A stretch of 64,000 nucleotides of DNA from Paenarthrobacter sp. GOM3 (GTDB lineage Bacteria > Actinomycetota > Actinomycetes > Actinomycetales > Micrococcaceae), in assembly GCF_018215265.2 (NCBI RefSeq), contig NZ_CP136562.1:1488001-1552000 (forward strand), read 5' to 3'. Shown piece by piece: positions 25,972 to 35,118 of the stretch. The notes below the pieces were generated by a model, which did no database searches, was not told the origin of the DNA, and was given only the letters and a program-made list of their open reading frames with translations. Within the stretch, counting starts at the first letter, position 1. Every line of letters begins with the position of its first letter. The position numbers and the translations under genes are program-made.

Positions 25972-28900
25972 TTACGCGCAGCTGAACTTCGCGTCCGCCC
26001 AATCACCCCAGTCGTCTCCTGCATCGTCGCCGTTCCTGTCGGCGATCAGCTCGACGTTTCGGACACCGGTGATGTCCACGTTGAGGGGAAGTGCGGCCGA
26101 GTCGGCGCTAAGCACCGGTGTTCGGAGCAGTTCGCGGCCATCACCCTTGACGATGAAGACCACCGAACCGTGCAGGCCCTTGTTCAGCTTCGCGTCGTCC
26201 ACTCCCACCAGGGCTTTGAACACGGTGCATTTGGCCTCCGTGGCGATGCTGATCTTCGAATCGGCGTGGACGCCAATGCCTTTGGGATAGACGACGCCGT
26301 CGAGCCGCAGTGCTGGTCCGTCACCGGCGTTCTGCTCACCGTTGGCCCGGTCACGTTCCGCGGGTCCCCAACCGTTGCTGCTGCCTATCCAGGGGAGGTC
26401 GGAGGCGAACACTGTGCCCGTCAGGACCGGGGCTGGCGGTTCCTGCGCTGTGGCGGAGCAGGTGAACTTGGCGTCCGCCCAGTCAGCATGGTCGTTGCCG
26501 TTGGAATCGCCGGCGTCGTCGGCCACCAGTTCCACGTACTGGGCGCCGGTGACGTCCACGGTGAGCGGCAGGGGAGCACTTGTGGCTCCCAGCACCGGGG
26601 TAGTGACCTTGGTGGCGCCGTCAGCCACCACGGAGAACTTCACGCTGCCCCGCGTCGCTTGCGCATCATCGATCCCTACGGTCGCCGTGAAGGCAGTGCA
26701 GTATCCGCCAAGGTAGTACCGGACGTTTCCGTTGGCGTGGGCACCCAGCCCCTTGGCGTAAACGGTGCCGTTCAGCGTAAGCGGTGTTCCGTCGCCCGTG
26801 CCGGTCCCGCCGTTGGACTGGTCCTTCTCCACGGGGCCCCAACCGTTAGTGGCGCTGACCCAGGGATGGTCGCTGGCGTACACAGTGGCCTGGGGAGGTT
26901 TGGGCAAGGTCCGGACCGTGGCGGTGGTGCTGAGGGTTCGGCTCCCCGCCGGCTCTGTGGTGGTTGAATACGTGGCGCTCGCGGTGATGGGGTAGTCGCC
27001 GTCCGCCGAAGCCGGTGCTGTGACCTTCCACGTGGTGGTCAGCGTACCGCCAGCGGGCAGGGTTGCCGCCGTTGCGGGAGTGGTCGGGGTTGCCGTCCAC
27101 CCGGCGGGCAGCACAAGCGAGACGGCCAACCCGCTGATGGGGGCTGGTTCGTCGGAGGCGAAGGTGGTGACGAAGTCCTGGGCCTTGCCTTGCTGGACAA
27201 CATCGCCTTGAAGTGCCGCCGAGAGTTGCGCGCAGGCCGGGACGGCTTCGGAAGCGCCGAGGTCCTCCACCAGGAGGTTGTCCAGTGTGAAGTCCGAACC
27301 GTTGGAGCTGCCCGTTCGCTGCAGGCCGACGAAGTAGTCCCCACAGAAGCCGGTGTCCAGGGTTTGCTCGAACCGTGTGGTGGACGTGGCGGCGTCGATC
27401 GCCTGGCTTCCCGTCACTGCCGGGCCGGCCTGCGAGTCATAGCCCGAAACCCAGACGTACTGCCCGGCCTTGGAGTTCTGGTAATCGAACGACACCTTGT
27501 ACTTGTGGCCGGCCTGGAACGGCATGGTTGCCTCGGTGGTGCGGTACACCATGCCCGGTCCGCCGTTCGGGCCAAGGTTTTCGTCATGGGCGATCAGTGA
27601 CCAGTTACCGCCCAGCACTTCGTCGATCACGTTCGTGTTCCAGCCCTTTTGGGTGAAGGGTTCGCGGCGTTCGGTGATGTGCGTGCGCGGGTCCGTGGAG
27701 CCGCCGGCGTCGCCCTTCACGAACGGTCCCCAGCCTTGGTCTACGTTTTCGAAGTCCTCGCTGAGCACGCCTGTTGTGGCCACCCGGGTGGTTTTCACCG
27801 CCCGGAAGTCGTCGACGCGCACTGTGGCATCGCCGTCGGCCGCCTTGACGCTGACGGTGGCTTTGGTGTTGTTCCGCGGCACATCAACCAAGACGCGGAC
27901 GCGCTGGAATGCCGTCCCGTGCTTTTCGTCTCCGGCCACGTAGTTTTCGGCGTTCGACGAGTCGATGGTGACGCTTTCGCTTGTACCGTCGATGTCTACG
28001 GTGAGAGTGGTGGGCCGGGCCTTACCGGGTTGGATTTCCACCCATGCGCTGACGGACTGGGTTCCGGCGTCGAGCTTCACTTCCTGGCTGATCGACGACG
28101 GCGTCGCTCCCATTTGGGCGTAGCGGCGCCCTTTGTCGTCGCGGACCTGTGTGACGTTGCCGGTGGGCTTCCACGGTGTGAGGTCCGTGCTGTTGAAACC
28201 GGGATCGTTGAATGCCGTGCCTTCGCCGAAGTCCGCCTTCTTGGGAAGTGCGTTGTCCTTGGCTGTGAGGACGTAGGGCTGCTTGGCTTCGGAGGTGATG
28301 GTGACCTGGCCGTTGACCACTGGCACGTCGGCCACTTTGACGCGGCCGTTGTCGGTCAGTTTGAACAGTTCAAGCGTGCCGGACTTGGCGAACTCCTTGG
28401 TCAGGGTCCACGTGCTGGCCCCGCCGGCCGGGTTGTAGTGGTAGAGCTTGTCAGCCTTGCTGTCTTCCTTGGAGGACCACGGAAGCAGGTACGTTCCGCC
28501 CTGGAGGACCGATGCCCCACCGACGGTGATGTTGCGCTCGGCAGCGGTGTTTCCGGTCACGGCCACGCCATCGGCAAGGTCGATCCGGTCGGCCGTCCAC
28601 TTGGTGATCGGGTGGTGCTGCAGGAATTTGGCCGGCAGGTTAGCCGTCCACACGTTCTCGCTGAACGCATTGAAGTCGTTCTGGCCGGTCCACCCTTCGA
28701 ACTCCACAATGTGGCTGACCCCAAGCTTGGGGTCCGGGTTCCAGACATCTGATTGGGTGTTGTTGATGAAGCGCAGGATTTGGGAGTTGATGCCCTTGTT
28801 GGTGGAACCGCCGTACTTTTCGTCGTTGGCCCAGTGCGACCAGGTGTTGTTCCTGGACAGGTGGTCTGCCCATTCGGAGCCCACCCGGAAGCCGTTATTG

Positions 28901-30354
28901 ACGAGCTCCTGCTGCAGGCGTTCGGCGAGCCAGCCGAACTCGTAATAGACGTCCACGTACACGAAGTCCAGGTTCTTATCGGTGGCTTCGCGCAGTTCCT
29001 TGATGCGTTGGGCGAGCTTGCCGGAGTTGATGTCCTGGCGCTGGTTGATGTAGTACGACTGGTCCAGCCAGTTCCAGCCGAGGCCCTTGTCCGCCCTCAG
29101 GAGGTCTTCGCTGAAGGACTTCGCTTCGGGGTAGATCTCAGTGGCATTGATATGGACACCGAAGCTGGCGTTCCAGTCCTTGCCTTCCTTGACCAGCTTG
29201 TTGAGGTCTTCGAGCCCACCGGCGCGGGAGTTGAAGTTGTTGCCGTAGTCCGTGTTGGCCGAGTCGTGGCCCTCGCTGGTGTAGCCCTTGAGCATCGCCA
29301 CCTGCCCCAGCCCGTCCGTTGCCAGGGAGATGCGTTTGACGTCGTCGAGGGTGCGGAGGAACGGGTGGGTTGCCTGGGAGGCAAAGTTGAAGGGGATGTG
29401 GGTGATCACGTTGTCCGGCGTCTGTTCGCCTTTGTTGGGACTGACTTGGATGGACCTCATGGCGATGGCCGCGTCCTGCCAGTCCACGCCACCGTCCGCG
29501 TTGGCGTCGGCTGTGATCGCCACCCGGGTCCACGGGAGTTCCTCGGTACTGTCGGAGCCTTCGGCCCGGTAGAGCCATTGGCCACTCGCCAAGCCCATGG
29601 AAACCCCGCCGGCACCGTCGCTCACAGCTTGGCGCCAGAAGCGTCCGCGGTCTTTGGCGCCCGGCCCGGAGGATGTGTCGTAGAGGGCGTTGGATTCAAC
29701 GGCGGCGCCCAGGGACGCGGTGTTGGCCAGTGCGTAGGCGGAGCTCTTGGCAACAGCATCCAGGGGCGTCGAGGCGGTGATCGGGGTGAACTCGTCGCCC
29801 GTGGCGCTCCGGTCCACGGAGAGGTTGGCCGTGGACACCTGGGCGCCCGGCTGCGTGGAGCCGACGGTCACCAGGTTCAATCGGGGGAGTTGCAGGGTTT
29901 TCACTTGGTACTCCGCCGTGTCCTTGATCTCCGTGACGTTGAACGAGACCACGTTCTTCTTCACCGAGAGTCGCGCCTTGATGACAGCGTTGCCGAATTC
30001 CGGAACGGTGAGGACGTAGTCCCTTGCATCTTTGCCCGGGGCGGCGGACGTACCAGTAACCGTGTATTCCGTGCCGTTGATCGTAACGGTGGTGAGCCGG
30101 GCGGTGGTCCCGTCCAGCCGGGCCTGGGTAGTGGTGTCGGTGTAGGCGAGGACCTGTGGGAAATTGGTGGCAACGTCCACCCGGAGCTGCCCGGAGGAGA
30201 TGGTGGTGGTGTCGGTGGGGCTGATGGTCTCCGCGGGTTGGGTGGCGGAGGAGGCTGCTGCGGGTGGGAGGGCCAGCAGGCCCAGCGATGATGAGGCGAC
30301 GACGCACGCCAAGCTCAGCGAGGCGAGCCGTCTTGGGGATGACAAGCGGGGCAT
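25972..30354 (-). CDS. Secreted GH101 endo-alpha-N-acetylgalactosaminidase with NPCBM domains
   Basis: A 1460-residue exported enzyme expected to release the Gal-GalNAc core disaccharide from serine/threonine-linked O-glycans. Order seen: signal peptide (residues 1-35), beta-sandwich, GH101 barrel (about 310-620), beta modules, a NEW3-like domain (about 1065-1150), then two NPCBM carbohydrate-binding domains (about 1160-1305 and 1313-1460). Both NPCBM copies contain a NGWGP motif and end in ADAKFxC. Asp468 in FVYVDVYY is the likely nucleophile, and Glu494 in GSEWAD the likely acid/base, by analogy with GH101 structures. AAGGAG precedes the ATG. There is no sortase or S-layer anchor, so it is probably released. 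It is divergent from the GalNAc-type catabolic operon. Confidence 0.93.
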   Translation of the reverse strand: MPRLSSPRRLASLSLACVVASSSLGLLALPPAAASSATQPAETISPTDTTTISSGQLRVDVATNFPQVLAYTDTTTQARLDGTTARLTTVTINGTEYTVTGTSAAPGKDARDYVLTVPEFGNAVIKARLSVKKNVVSFNVTEIKDTAEYQVKTLQLPRLNLVTVGSTQPGAQVSTANLSVDRSATGDEFTPITASTPLDAVAKSSAYALANTASLGAAVESNALYDTSSGPGAKDRGRFWRQAVSDGAGGVSMGLASGQWLYRAEGSDSTEELPWTRVAITADANADGGVDWQDAAIAMRSIQVSPNKGEQTPDNVITHIPFNFASQATHPFLRTLDDVKRISLATDGLGQVAMLKGYTSEGHDSANTDYGNNFNSRAGGLEDLNKLVKEGKDWNASFGVHINATEIYPEAKSFSEDLLRADKGLGWNWLDQSYYINQRQDINSGKLAQRIKELREATDKNLDFVYVDVYYEFGWLAERLQQELVNNGFRVGSEWADHLSRNNTWSHWANDEKYGGSTNKGINSQILRFINNTQSDVWNPDPKLGVSHIVEFEGWTGQNDFNAFSENVWTANLPAKFLQHHPITKWTADRIDLADGVAVTGNTAAERNITVGGASVLQGGTYLLPWSSKEDSKADKLYHYNPAGGASTWTLTKEFAKSGTLELFKLTDNGRVKVADVPVVNGQVTITSEAKQPYVLTAKDNALPKKADFGEGTAFNDPGFNSTDLTPWKPTGNVTQVRDDKGRRYAQMGATPSSISQEVKLDAGTQSVSAWVEIQPGKARPTTLTVDIDGTSESVTIDSSNAENYVAGDEKHGTAFQRVRVLVDVPRNNTKATVSVKAADGDATVRVDDFRAVKTTRVATTGVLSEDFENVDQGWGPFVKGDAGGSTDPRTHITERREPFTQKGWNTNVIDEVLGGNWSLIAHDENLGPNGGPGMVYRTTEATMPFQAGHKYKVSFDYQNSKAGQYVWVSGYDSQAGPAVTGSQAIDAATSTTRFEQTLDTGFCGDYFVGLQRTGSSNGSDFTLDNLLVEDLGASEAVPACAQLSAALQGDVVQQGKAQDFVTTFASDEPAPISGLAVSLVLPAGWTATPTTPATAATLPAGGTLTTTWKVTAPASADGDYPITASATYSTTTEPAGSRTLSTTATVRTLPKPPQATVYASDHPWVSATNGWGPVEKDQSNGGTGTGDGTPLTLNGTVYAKGLGAHANGNVRYYLGGYCTAFTATVGIDDAQATRGSVKFSVVADGATKVTTPVLGATSAPLPLTVDVTGAQYVELVADDAGDSNGNDHADWADAKFTCSATAQEPPAPVLTGTVFASDLPWIGSSNGWGPAERDRANGEQNAGDGPALRLDGVVYPKGIGVHADSKISIATEAKCTVFKALVGVDDAKLNKGLHGSVVFIVKGDGRELLRTPVLSADSAALPLNVDITGVRNVELIADRNGDDAGDDWGDWADAKFSCA

Positions 30355-30556
30355 GATGCTCCTTCTTGATTATTCCGAGCTAGTAAGAGTCATGTTCTTG
30401 CGGATCACAACAAGACTGCTTCATCGGACAGAAGTTGACAAGAGTTAACAGGTAGTTAACTAAAAAGCACATCAAGGCACACGGTTTTGTTCGTTCCGCG
30501 CGCATCGTAGTCATGCGCGGATAATGCGCAGTCTTCTCCGCTTGATGATCCTTGTG

Positions 30557-30597
30557 AGATCGAAAATGATCGTTTAGTGTTTCTATAGATCAGAAAA
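30557..30597. promoter_or_regulatory. Direct repeats before the SIS-ROK-PfkB-aldolase operon
   Basis: AGATCGAAAAT at 30557-30567 and AGATCAGAAAAC at 30587-30598 are similar direct repeats 30 bases apart, about three helical turns, within an AT-rich stretch of the 275-base divergent region. DeoR-family regulators such as AgaR often bind direct repeats. The operator role is inferred. Confidence 0.35.
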
Positions 30598-30629
30598 CGT
30601 CATTAACTTGAGCGGGAACGGGAACAACG

Positions 30630-31547
30630 ATGAGCGAGAACACACTGGGCGCCTTCATGGAGGAAGAGCTGGTTTCCCAGCCGGACGTTTGGCAGCGCGC
30701 TGTTGAGCAGGCGGGGTCGGAGCAGCTGCTCCCTGCCGATGGCAAGCGCATCGCCGTCATCGGCTGTGGAACGTCCTGGTTCATGGCCCAGAGCTACGCG
30801 GCCGCCCGCGAATCCGCCGGTAAAGGCGTCACCGATGCATTCGCCGCCTCCGAGGCTTTCCTGAACCACAACAGCGCAGGTCGCCAGTACGACGCCGTTG
30901 TGGCCATTACCCGCTCCGGCACCACCACAGAGGTACTTGAGATCCTGGCCGAGTTGAAGGGGATCGTCCCCACCGTTGCGATCATTGGTGACACCACGTC
31001 TCCGATCATCGAGCTGGCAGACGCTGTGATTGGCCTGCAATACGCCGATGAGCGTTCCGTCGTCCAGACCCGGTTTGCCACCACGGCTTTGGTCTACCTG
31101 CTCAGCAGCCTCGGAATCAACGTGCAGCAGGCCATCGAGGACGCCCGGGACGCAGTGAGCGCCCCGGTCTCCCAGGAACTGCTGGATGCGGAGCAGTTCA
31201 CCTTCCTTGGCGCCGGCTGGACGGTGGGCCTTGCCCACGAGGCAGGCTTGAAAATGCGCGAGGCAGTCCAAGGCTGGACCGAGTCCTACCCCGCCATGGA
31301 ATACCGCCACGGCCCCATTTCCATTGCTGCGCCCGGCCGCGTCACCTGGTTGTTCGGTGCGCAGCCTGAAGGCCTCGACAACGACATGGCAGTAACAGGC
31401 GCCCTTTACGTCCACACAGGTAAGCACCCCCTGGCCGAACTAGCCCGCGTACACAAAGTAACCCTTGAGCGCGCACGCGTCCGAGGACTCAATCCGGATC
31501 TGCCCCGCAACCTGACACGCTCCGTCATTCTCGACGCCTCAGCCTAG
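30630..31547 (+). CDS. SIS-domain sugar isomerase/deaminase, AgaS-like
   Basis: A 305-residue protein with two SIS phosphosugar-binding domains. The first shows GCGTSWFMAQSYAA near 50 and RSGTTTEVLE near 95, and the second begins near ELLDAEQFTFLGAGW at about 180, with YRHGPISI near 225. AgaS-type proteins deaminate and isomerise galactosamine-6-phosphate to tagatose-6-phosphate. That role suits the kinase and aldolase genes downstream and the divergent GH101. A GlmS-like or NagB-II role on glucosamine-6-phosphate is the alternative. The ribosome site is weak. Confidence 0.83.
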   Translation: MSENTLGAFMEEELVSQPDVWQRAVEQAGSEQLLPADGKRIAVIGCGTSWFMAQSYAAARESAGKGVTDAFAASEAFLNHNSAGRQYDAVVAITRSGTTTEVLEILAELKGIVPTVAIIGDTTSPIIELADAVIGLQYADERSVVQTRFATTALVYLLSSLGINVQQAIEDARDAVSAPVSQELLDAEQFTFLGAGWTVGLAHEAGLKMREAVQGWTESYPAMEYRHGPISIAAPGRVTWLFGAQPEGLDNDMAVTGALYVHTGKHPLAELARVHKVTLERARVRGLNPDLPRNLTRSVILDASA

Positions 31548-31556
31548 GCACCCGTC

Positions 31557-32492
31557 ATGGTTCTCGGAGCCGCAGAATCACCCGTCCTGTCCTTTGACGT
31601 TGGCGGGACCGACATCAAAGCGGGTTTGGTGGATGCCCGGGGAAATGTCCTGGGCACGCGGCGCGTCCCTACGCCGTTGGACCCTACCCGTCCGGGGGAG
31701 GCAGTGCTGGACCGGCTCGCGGAGCTTGCTGCCGAGTTGGCTTCCGAGTTCCCGGGATCGCCCGCACGGGCCGCCGGGATCATCGTTCCGGGCATCGTAG
31801 ACTCCGTGGCCGGGGTTGGTGTCTACTCCGCCAACCTTGGCTGGCGTGACTTCCCCTTCACTGCCGAAGCCGAGAAGCGGCTGGGCATCCCCGTCGCTTT
31901 CGATCACGATGTCCGATCCGCCGCTGCCGTGGAACACAGCCTGGGTGGGTCCAGGGAGTTCAACGACGTTGTGGTGATGGTGGTGGGCACCGGCATCGCC
32001 GCCGCCGTCTTCTCGGGGGGAAAGCCCGTGACAGCGGGCGGCTTCGCAGGAGAGCTGGGCCACGCCCAGGTCCCGGACCCCGACGCCTCCCCAGGCGGCG
32101 CGGGCTCCACTATCCTCGAAGCCGTCGGCTCTGCCGGGGCCATCGCCAAGCGCTACCACCGCGCCTCGGGAAACAGGGTGAACGGGGCACGCGGTGTACT
32201 GCTCCGGGCGAACGCGGGCGACGCGCTGGCGGCCCGTATCTGGGCCGACGCCGTGGACGCCCTCGCCTTCACCATCTGTCAATGCGTCAACATCATTGGT
32301 ACCGAAGCCGTCGTGATCGGCGGCGGGCTCGCGGAAGCCGGTGAGGAGCTCCTGGAGCCCCTCCGCGCCCGTGTTGACCACATCCTCGATTTTCAGCGAC
32401 GTCCACAACTGATCCGTGCCCAATTGGGACAGGACGCAGGCCTGTTGGGTGCGGCCTTGAACGCCCGGGCGCTCTTGGGAGGCAAACAGTGA
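31557..32492 (+). CDS. ROK-family sugar kinase lacking the zinc-binding cysteines
   Basis: A 311-residue ROK kinase. The phosphate loop is DVGGTDIKAG (residues 14-23) and the catalytic aspartate is Asp118 in FDHDVRSAAAVEH. The family's conserved histidine is His169 (GELGHAQV), but the zinc motif CxCGxxGCxE that normally follows is replaced by DPDASPGGAGSTILEA with no cysteine. By context it may phosphorylate N-acetylgalactosamine or galactosamine entering the aga pathway. It overlaps the next gene by four bases. Confidence 0.85.
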   Translation: MVLGAAESPVLSFDVGGTDIKAGLVDARGNVLGTRRVPTPLDPTRPGEAVLDRLAELAAELASEFPGSPARAAGIIVPGIVDSVAGVGVYSANLGWRDFPFTAEAEKRLGIPVAFDHDVRSAAAVEHSLGGSREFNDVVVMVVGTGIAAAVFSGGKPVTAGGFAGELGHAQVPDPDASPGGAGSTILEAVGSAGAIAKRYHRASGNRVNGARGVLLRANAGDALAARIWADAVDALAFTICQCVNIIGTEAVVIGGGLAEAGEELLEPLRARVDHILDFQRRPQLIRAQLGQDAGLLGAALNARALLGGKQ

Positions 32493-33457
32493 ATCGCGCC
32501 GCCGTGAACCGCATTATCACCGTCACCCCCAACCCGGCCATCGACATGACCTACACCGTCCAGGGGATCACCGAAGGTTCCAGTCACCGCGTCCCAACCC
32601 CCTTGAGCAGGGCTGGAGGCAAGGGCATCAACGTCGCCCGCGTCACCCACCAGCTCGGATATCCGGTGCTCGCGATTGCCCCGACCGGGGGTGCGGCAGG
32701 GCAGACCCTCGCCGCCGAATTATGGACCAGCGGGGTACCGCACACCCTGGTGGGAGTTGCCGCTGAGACGCGGCGAAGCATCGCACTGGTGGACACCGTC
32801 GCCGGAGAAACGTCCATCTTCAATGAGGAAGGGCAGGCGCTGCTGCCCGACGATTGGCGCTCGCTCCGGATCGCCGTGGTGGAAGCCGTGAGCGGTAACC
32901 GAAACCTGCCGGCCTCCGTTCTGGTCGGTTCGGGCAGCTTGCCGCCGGGCGCACCTGCGGATTTCTACCCGGAGCTGGTGCGGTTGGCCCACGACGCCGG
33001 CATACCGGCCATCATCGACACTTCCGGTCCCGGGATCATCGCCGCAGCCAAAGCAGGCGCCGACATCCTCAAACCGAATCACCATGAACTTGCCGAGGCC
33101 ACCGGCGAGTCCAGCCTTGAGGCAGCTGCGCTGTCACTGATTGCCATGGGGGCCCGCACGGTGCTGGTCAGTGCCGGCGCGGACGGCATGCTCGCCTTCG
33201 ACCATGCCGCCCCGGGAGGCTACTGGAGCGCCCGCTTGCCGGAGGCGCTCAGCGGCAACCCCACAGGGGCGGGCGACGCCGGTGTGGCAGCTGCCGCCGT
33301 CGCACTCGCCGAAGGCGTCACCGAACCACGCGAAATCCTCCGGCGGGCCACCGCCTGGTCCGCCGCGGCGGTGCTCATGCCCGCAGCGGGCGAAATTTCG
33401 CCGCGCCACCAGGAACTTCAAGACCAACTGATCGTGACATGGAAGGAGACCCGGTGA
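32489..33457 (+). CDS. PfkB-family hexose-phosphate kinase (tagatose-6-phosphate or 1-phosphofructokinase type)
   Basis: A 322-residue PfkB/ribokinase-fold enzyme of the 1-phosphofructokinase/LacC group: TPNPAIDMTYTV at the start, AGGKGINVAR near 47, and the anion hole with catalytic aspartate in GNPTGAGDAGVAAA near 267. In this operon it most likely makes tagatose-1,6-bisphosphate from the AgaS product. The GTG start overlaps the upstream stop (GTGA), and its end overlaps the aldolase start. Substrate choice between fructose-1-phosphate and tagatose-6-phosphate cannot be settled by sequence here. Confidence 0.87.
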   Translation: MNRAAVNRIITVTPNPAIDMTYTVQGITEGSSHRVPTPLSRAGGKGINVARVTHQLGYPVLAIAPTGGAAGQTLAAELWTSGVPHTLVGVAAETRRSIALVDTVAGETSIFNEEGQALLPDDWRSLRIAVVEAVSGNRNLPASVLVGSGSLPPGAPADFYPELVRLAHDAGIPAIIDTSGPGIIAAAKAGADILKPNHHELAEATGESSLEAAALSLIAMGARTVLVSAGADGMLAFDHAAPGGYWSARLPEALSGNPTGAGDAGVAAAAVALAEGVTEPREILRRATAWSAAAVLMPAAGEISPRHQELQDQLIVTWKETR

Positions 33458-34293
33458 CCCTGGTCAACACACGGGAGCTGATGGACACAGCCGCAGCCAA
33501 CGGCACGGGCCAAGGCGCGTTCAACATCATCCACATAGAGACAGCCGAGGGCCTGGTTGCCGGCGCGGAAGCCGCAGGCGTCCCGCTCATCCTGCAGATT
33601 TCCGAAAACTGCGCGAAGTATCACGGTGGGCTGGAGCCCATCGCCTCGGCCGCCCTCGCGATCGCCCGTTCCGCTGCTGTTCCCGTCGCCCTCCACCTGG
33701 ACCACGCCGAGTCCGAGGACCTCGCGCTCGCCGCCGTCGATCTTGGCTTCGGTTCGGTGATGTACGACGGCGCGCACCTGCCGTACGAGTGGAACGTCGA
33801 AGTCACCCAGCGGGTGGCCAAATACGCCCACGAACAGGGCGTCTACGTTGAGGCCGAGCTCGGCAAGGTGGGAGGCAAGGACGGAGCCCACGCCCCGGGC
33901 GTCCGAACCGACCCCGCAGAAGCCCAGGCATTCGTTGAAGCTACGGGCGTGGACGCCCTCGCGGTGGCTGTTGGCTCATCCCATGCCATGACCGAACGCA
34001 GTGCCGCCCTGGACCTGCACCTGATCTCCCGATTGAAGTCCGCGGTGGGCAAACCACTGGTCCTCCACGGCTCCTCCGGCGTCACAGACGAGGTGCTCGT
34101 AGCTGCTATCGCCGCAGGTATGACTAAAATCAACGTATCCACACATTTGAACGGGTTCTTTACCCGCGCCGTCCGTGAGTACCTCGATGCCAACCCTGCA
34201 GTGGTGGATTCCCGGAAGTACATCAAGGCCGGCCGGGATGCCCTGGTGCTGGAGTCCGCACGTATGCTGACGCTGTTCGCCAAAGCGAAATAG
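33454..34293 (+). CDS. Class II tagatose/fructose-bisphosphate aldolase (GatY/KbaY/AgaY-like)
   Basis: A 279-residue zinc aldolase. ALHLDHAES near residue 80 holds the catalytic aspartate and first zinc histidine, YVEAELGKVGGKDG follows near 132, then VAVGSSHAM near 172 and LHGSSGVTDE near 202 with the other zinc histidines. Its short length suits GatY/KbaY rather than the longer FbaA. I chose the GTG at 33454, overlapping the kinase stop with AAGGAG seven bases ahead. An ATG at 33439 is possible. It should split tagatose-1,6-bisphosphate into triose phosphates, completing GalNAc use. AgaY partners such as AgaZ are not seen. Confidence 0.87.
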   Translation: MTLVNTRELMDTAAANGTGQGAFNIIHIETAEGLVAGAEAAGVPLILQISENCAKYHGGLEPIASAALAIARSAAVPVALHLDHAESEDLALAAVDLGFGSVMYDGAHLPYEWNVEVTQRVAKYAHEQGVYVEAELGKVGGKDGAHAPGVRTDPAEAQAFVEATGVDALAVAVGSSHAMTERSAALDLHLISRLKSAVGKPLVLHGSSGVTDEVLVAAIAAGMTKINVSTHLNGFFTRAVREYLDANPAVVDSRKYIKAGRDALVLESARMLTLFAKAK

Positions 34294-34317
34294 CAAGGAA
34301 CCCGCGAAAGGCTCGTC

Positions 34318-35109
34318 ATGACCCGCACCGATCGGCTGACCGCCATCCTTGACCTCCTGGCCGAGTCCGGCCATGTGGAAGTCGAGGACATCGTGACGCG
34401 TTTGGGCGTGTCGCCTGCAACGGCCCGCCGGGATCTCGACAGCCTCGCCAAGCAAAGGTTGCTCAGTCGGACCAGGGGCGGCGCCACCACCGGGTCCGTT
34501 GCCTACGACCTCCCCGGGCGCTACAACCGGGACGACCACGCCGAGGCGAAGCAGGAGATCGCGGTGGCCGCTTCGTCGTTGATCCGTCCCGGTGCTGTGA
34601 TCGGGCTCAGCGGCGGTACCACCAACACGGCCCTGGCCCAGCTTCTCTCCACCCGCGAGGACCTCAACGCGCCGTCCAACAGGCCTACGTTGACCGTGGT
34701 GACCAACGCCATCAACATCGCCTCGCAACTGGCGGTCCGGCCCAACATCAAGATCATGGTCACCGGAGGCATCCTGAATCCCCGGTCCTACGAACTAGTG
34801 GGCCCCTACACGGATGTCATCATGCAGAAAGTCGCCCTGGACATAGCCTTCATCGGCGTCAACGGCGTGGACCCGGACCTCGGCCCCACCATCACCGACG
34901 AAGGCGAAGCCATGGTCAACACAGTGATGGCACGCCGGGCCACGGAGTCTTACGTCGTGGCAGACTCCTCCAAAGTGGGCCGGCGCTCCTTTGCCGCAAT
35001 GTCCGGCTACGACTTCCGGCACCTCATCACCGACTCGGGCATCAGCGCCGAGGACAAGGCCGCATTCGAGGCCAAGGGCACCGAAGTCATCGTCGCGCCT
35101 GCCAGCTAG
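34318..35109 (+). CDS. DeoR/AgaR-family transcriptional regulator
   Basis: A 263-residue regulator with an N-terminal DeoR HTH (MTRTDRLTAILDLLAESGHV, then VEDIVTRLGVSPATARRDL) and a C-terminal sugar-phosphate-sensing domain (GLSGGTTNTALAQLL near 95, IGVNGVDPDLG near 180, VVADSSKVGRRSF near 215). AgaR controls GalNAc use in E. coli by this architecture. It is 24 bases after the aldolase and probably represses this operon, and perhaps GH101, through sites upstream of the first gene. Confidence 0.9.
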   Translation: MTRTDRLTAILDLLAESGHVEVEDIVTRLGVSPATARRDLDSLAKQRLLSRTRGGATTGSVAYDLPGRYNRDDHAEAKQEIAVAASSLIRPGAVIGLSGGTTNTALAQLLSTREDLNAPSNRPTLTVVTNAINIASQLAVRPNIKIMVTGGILNPRSYELVGPYTDVIMQKVALDIAFIGVNGVDPDLGPTITDEGEAMVNTVMARRATESYVVADSSKVGRRSFAAMSGYDFRHLITDSGISAEDKAAFEAKGTEVIVAPAS

Positions 35110-35118
35110 GGTTTGCTC

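Noticed and set aside
28753..30291. Plus-strand frame of 512 residues
   Set aside because: It is the opposite strand of the GH101 gene and is rich in Gly, Val and Ala in a way typical of high-GC antisense frames.
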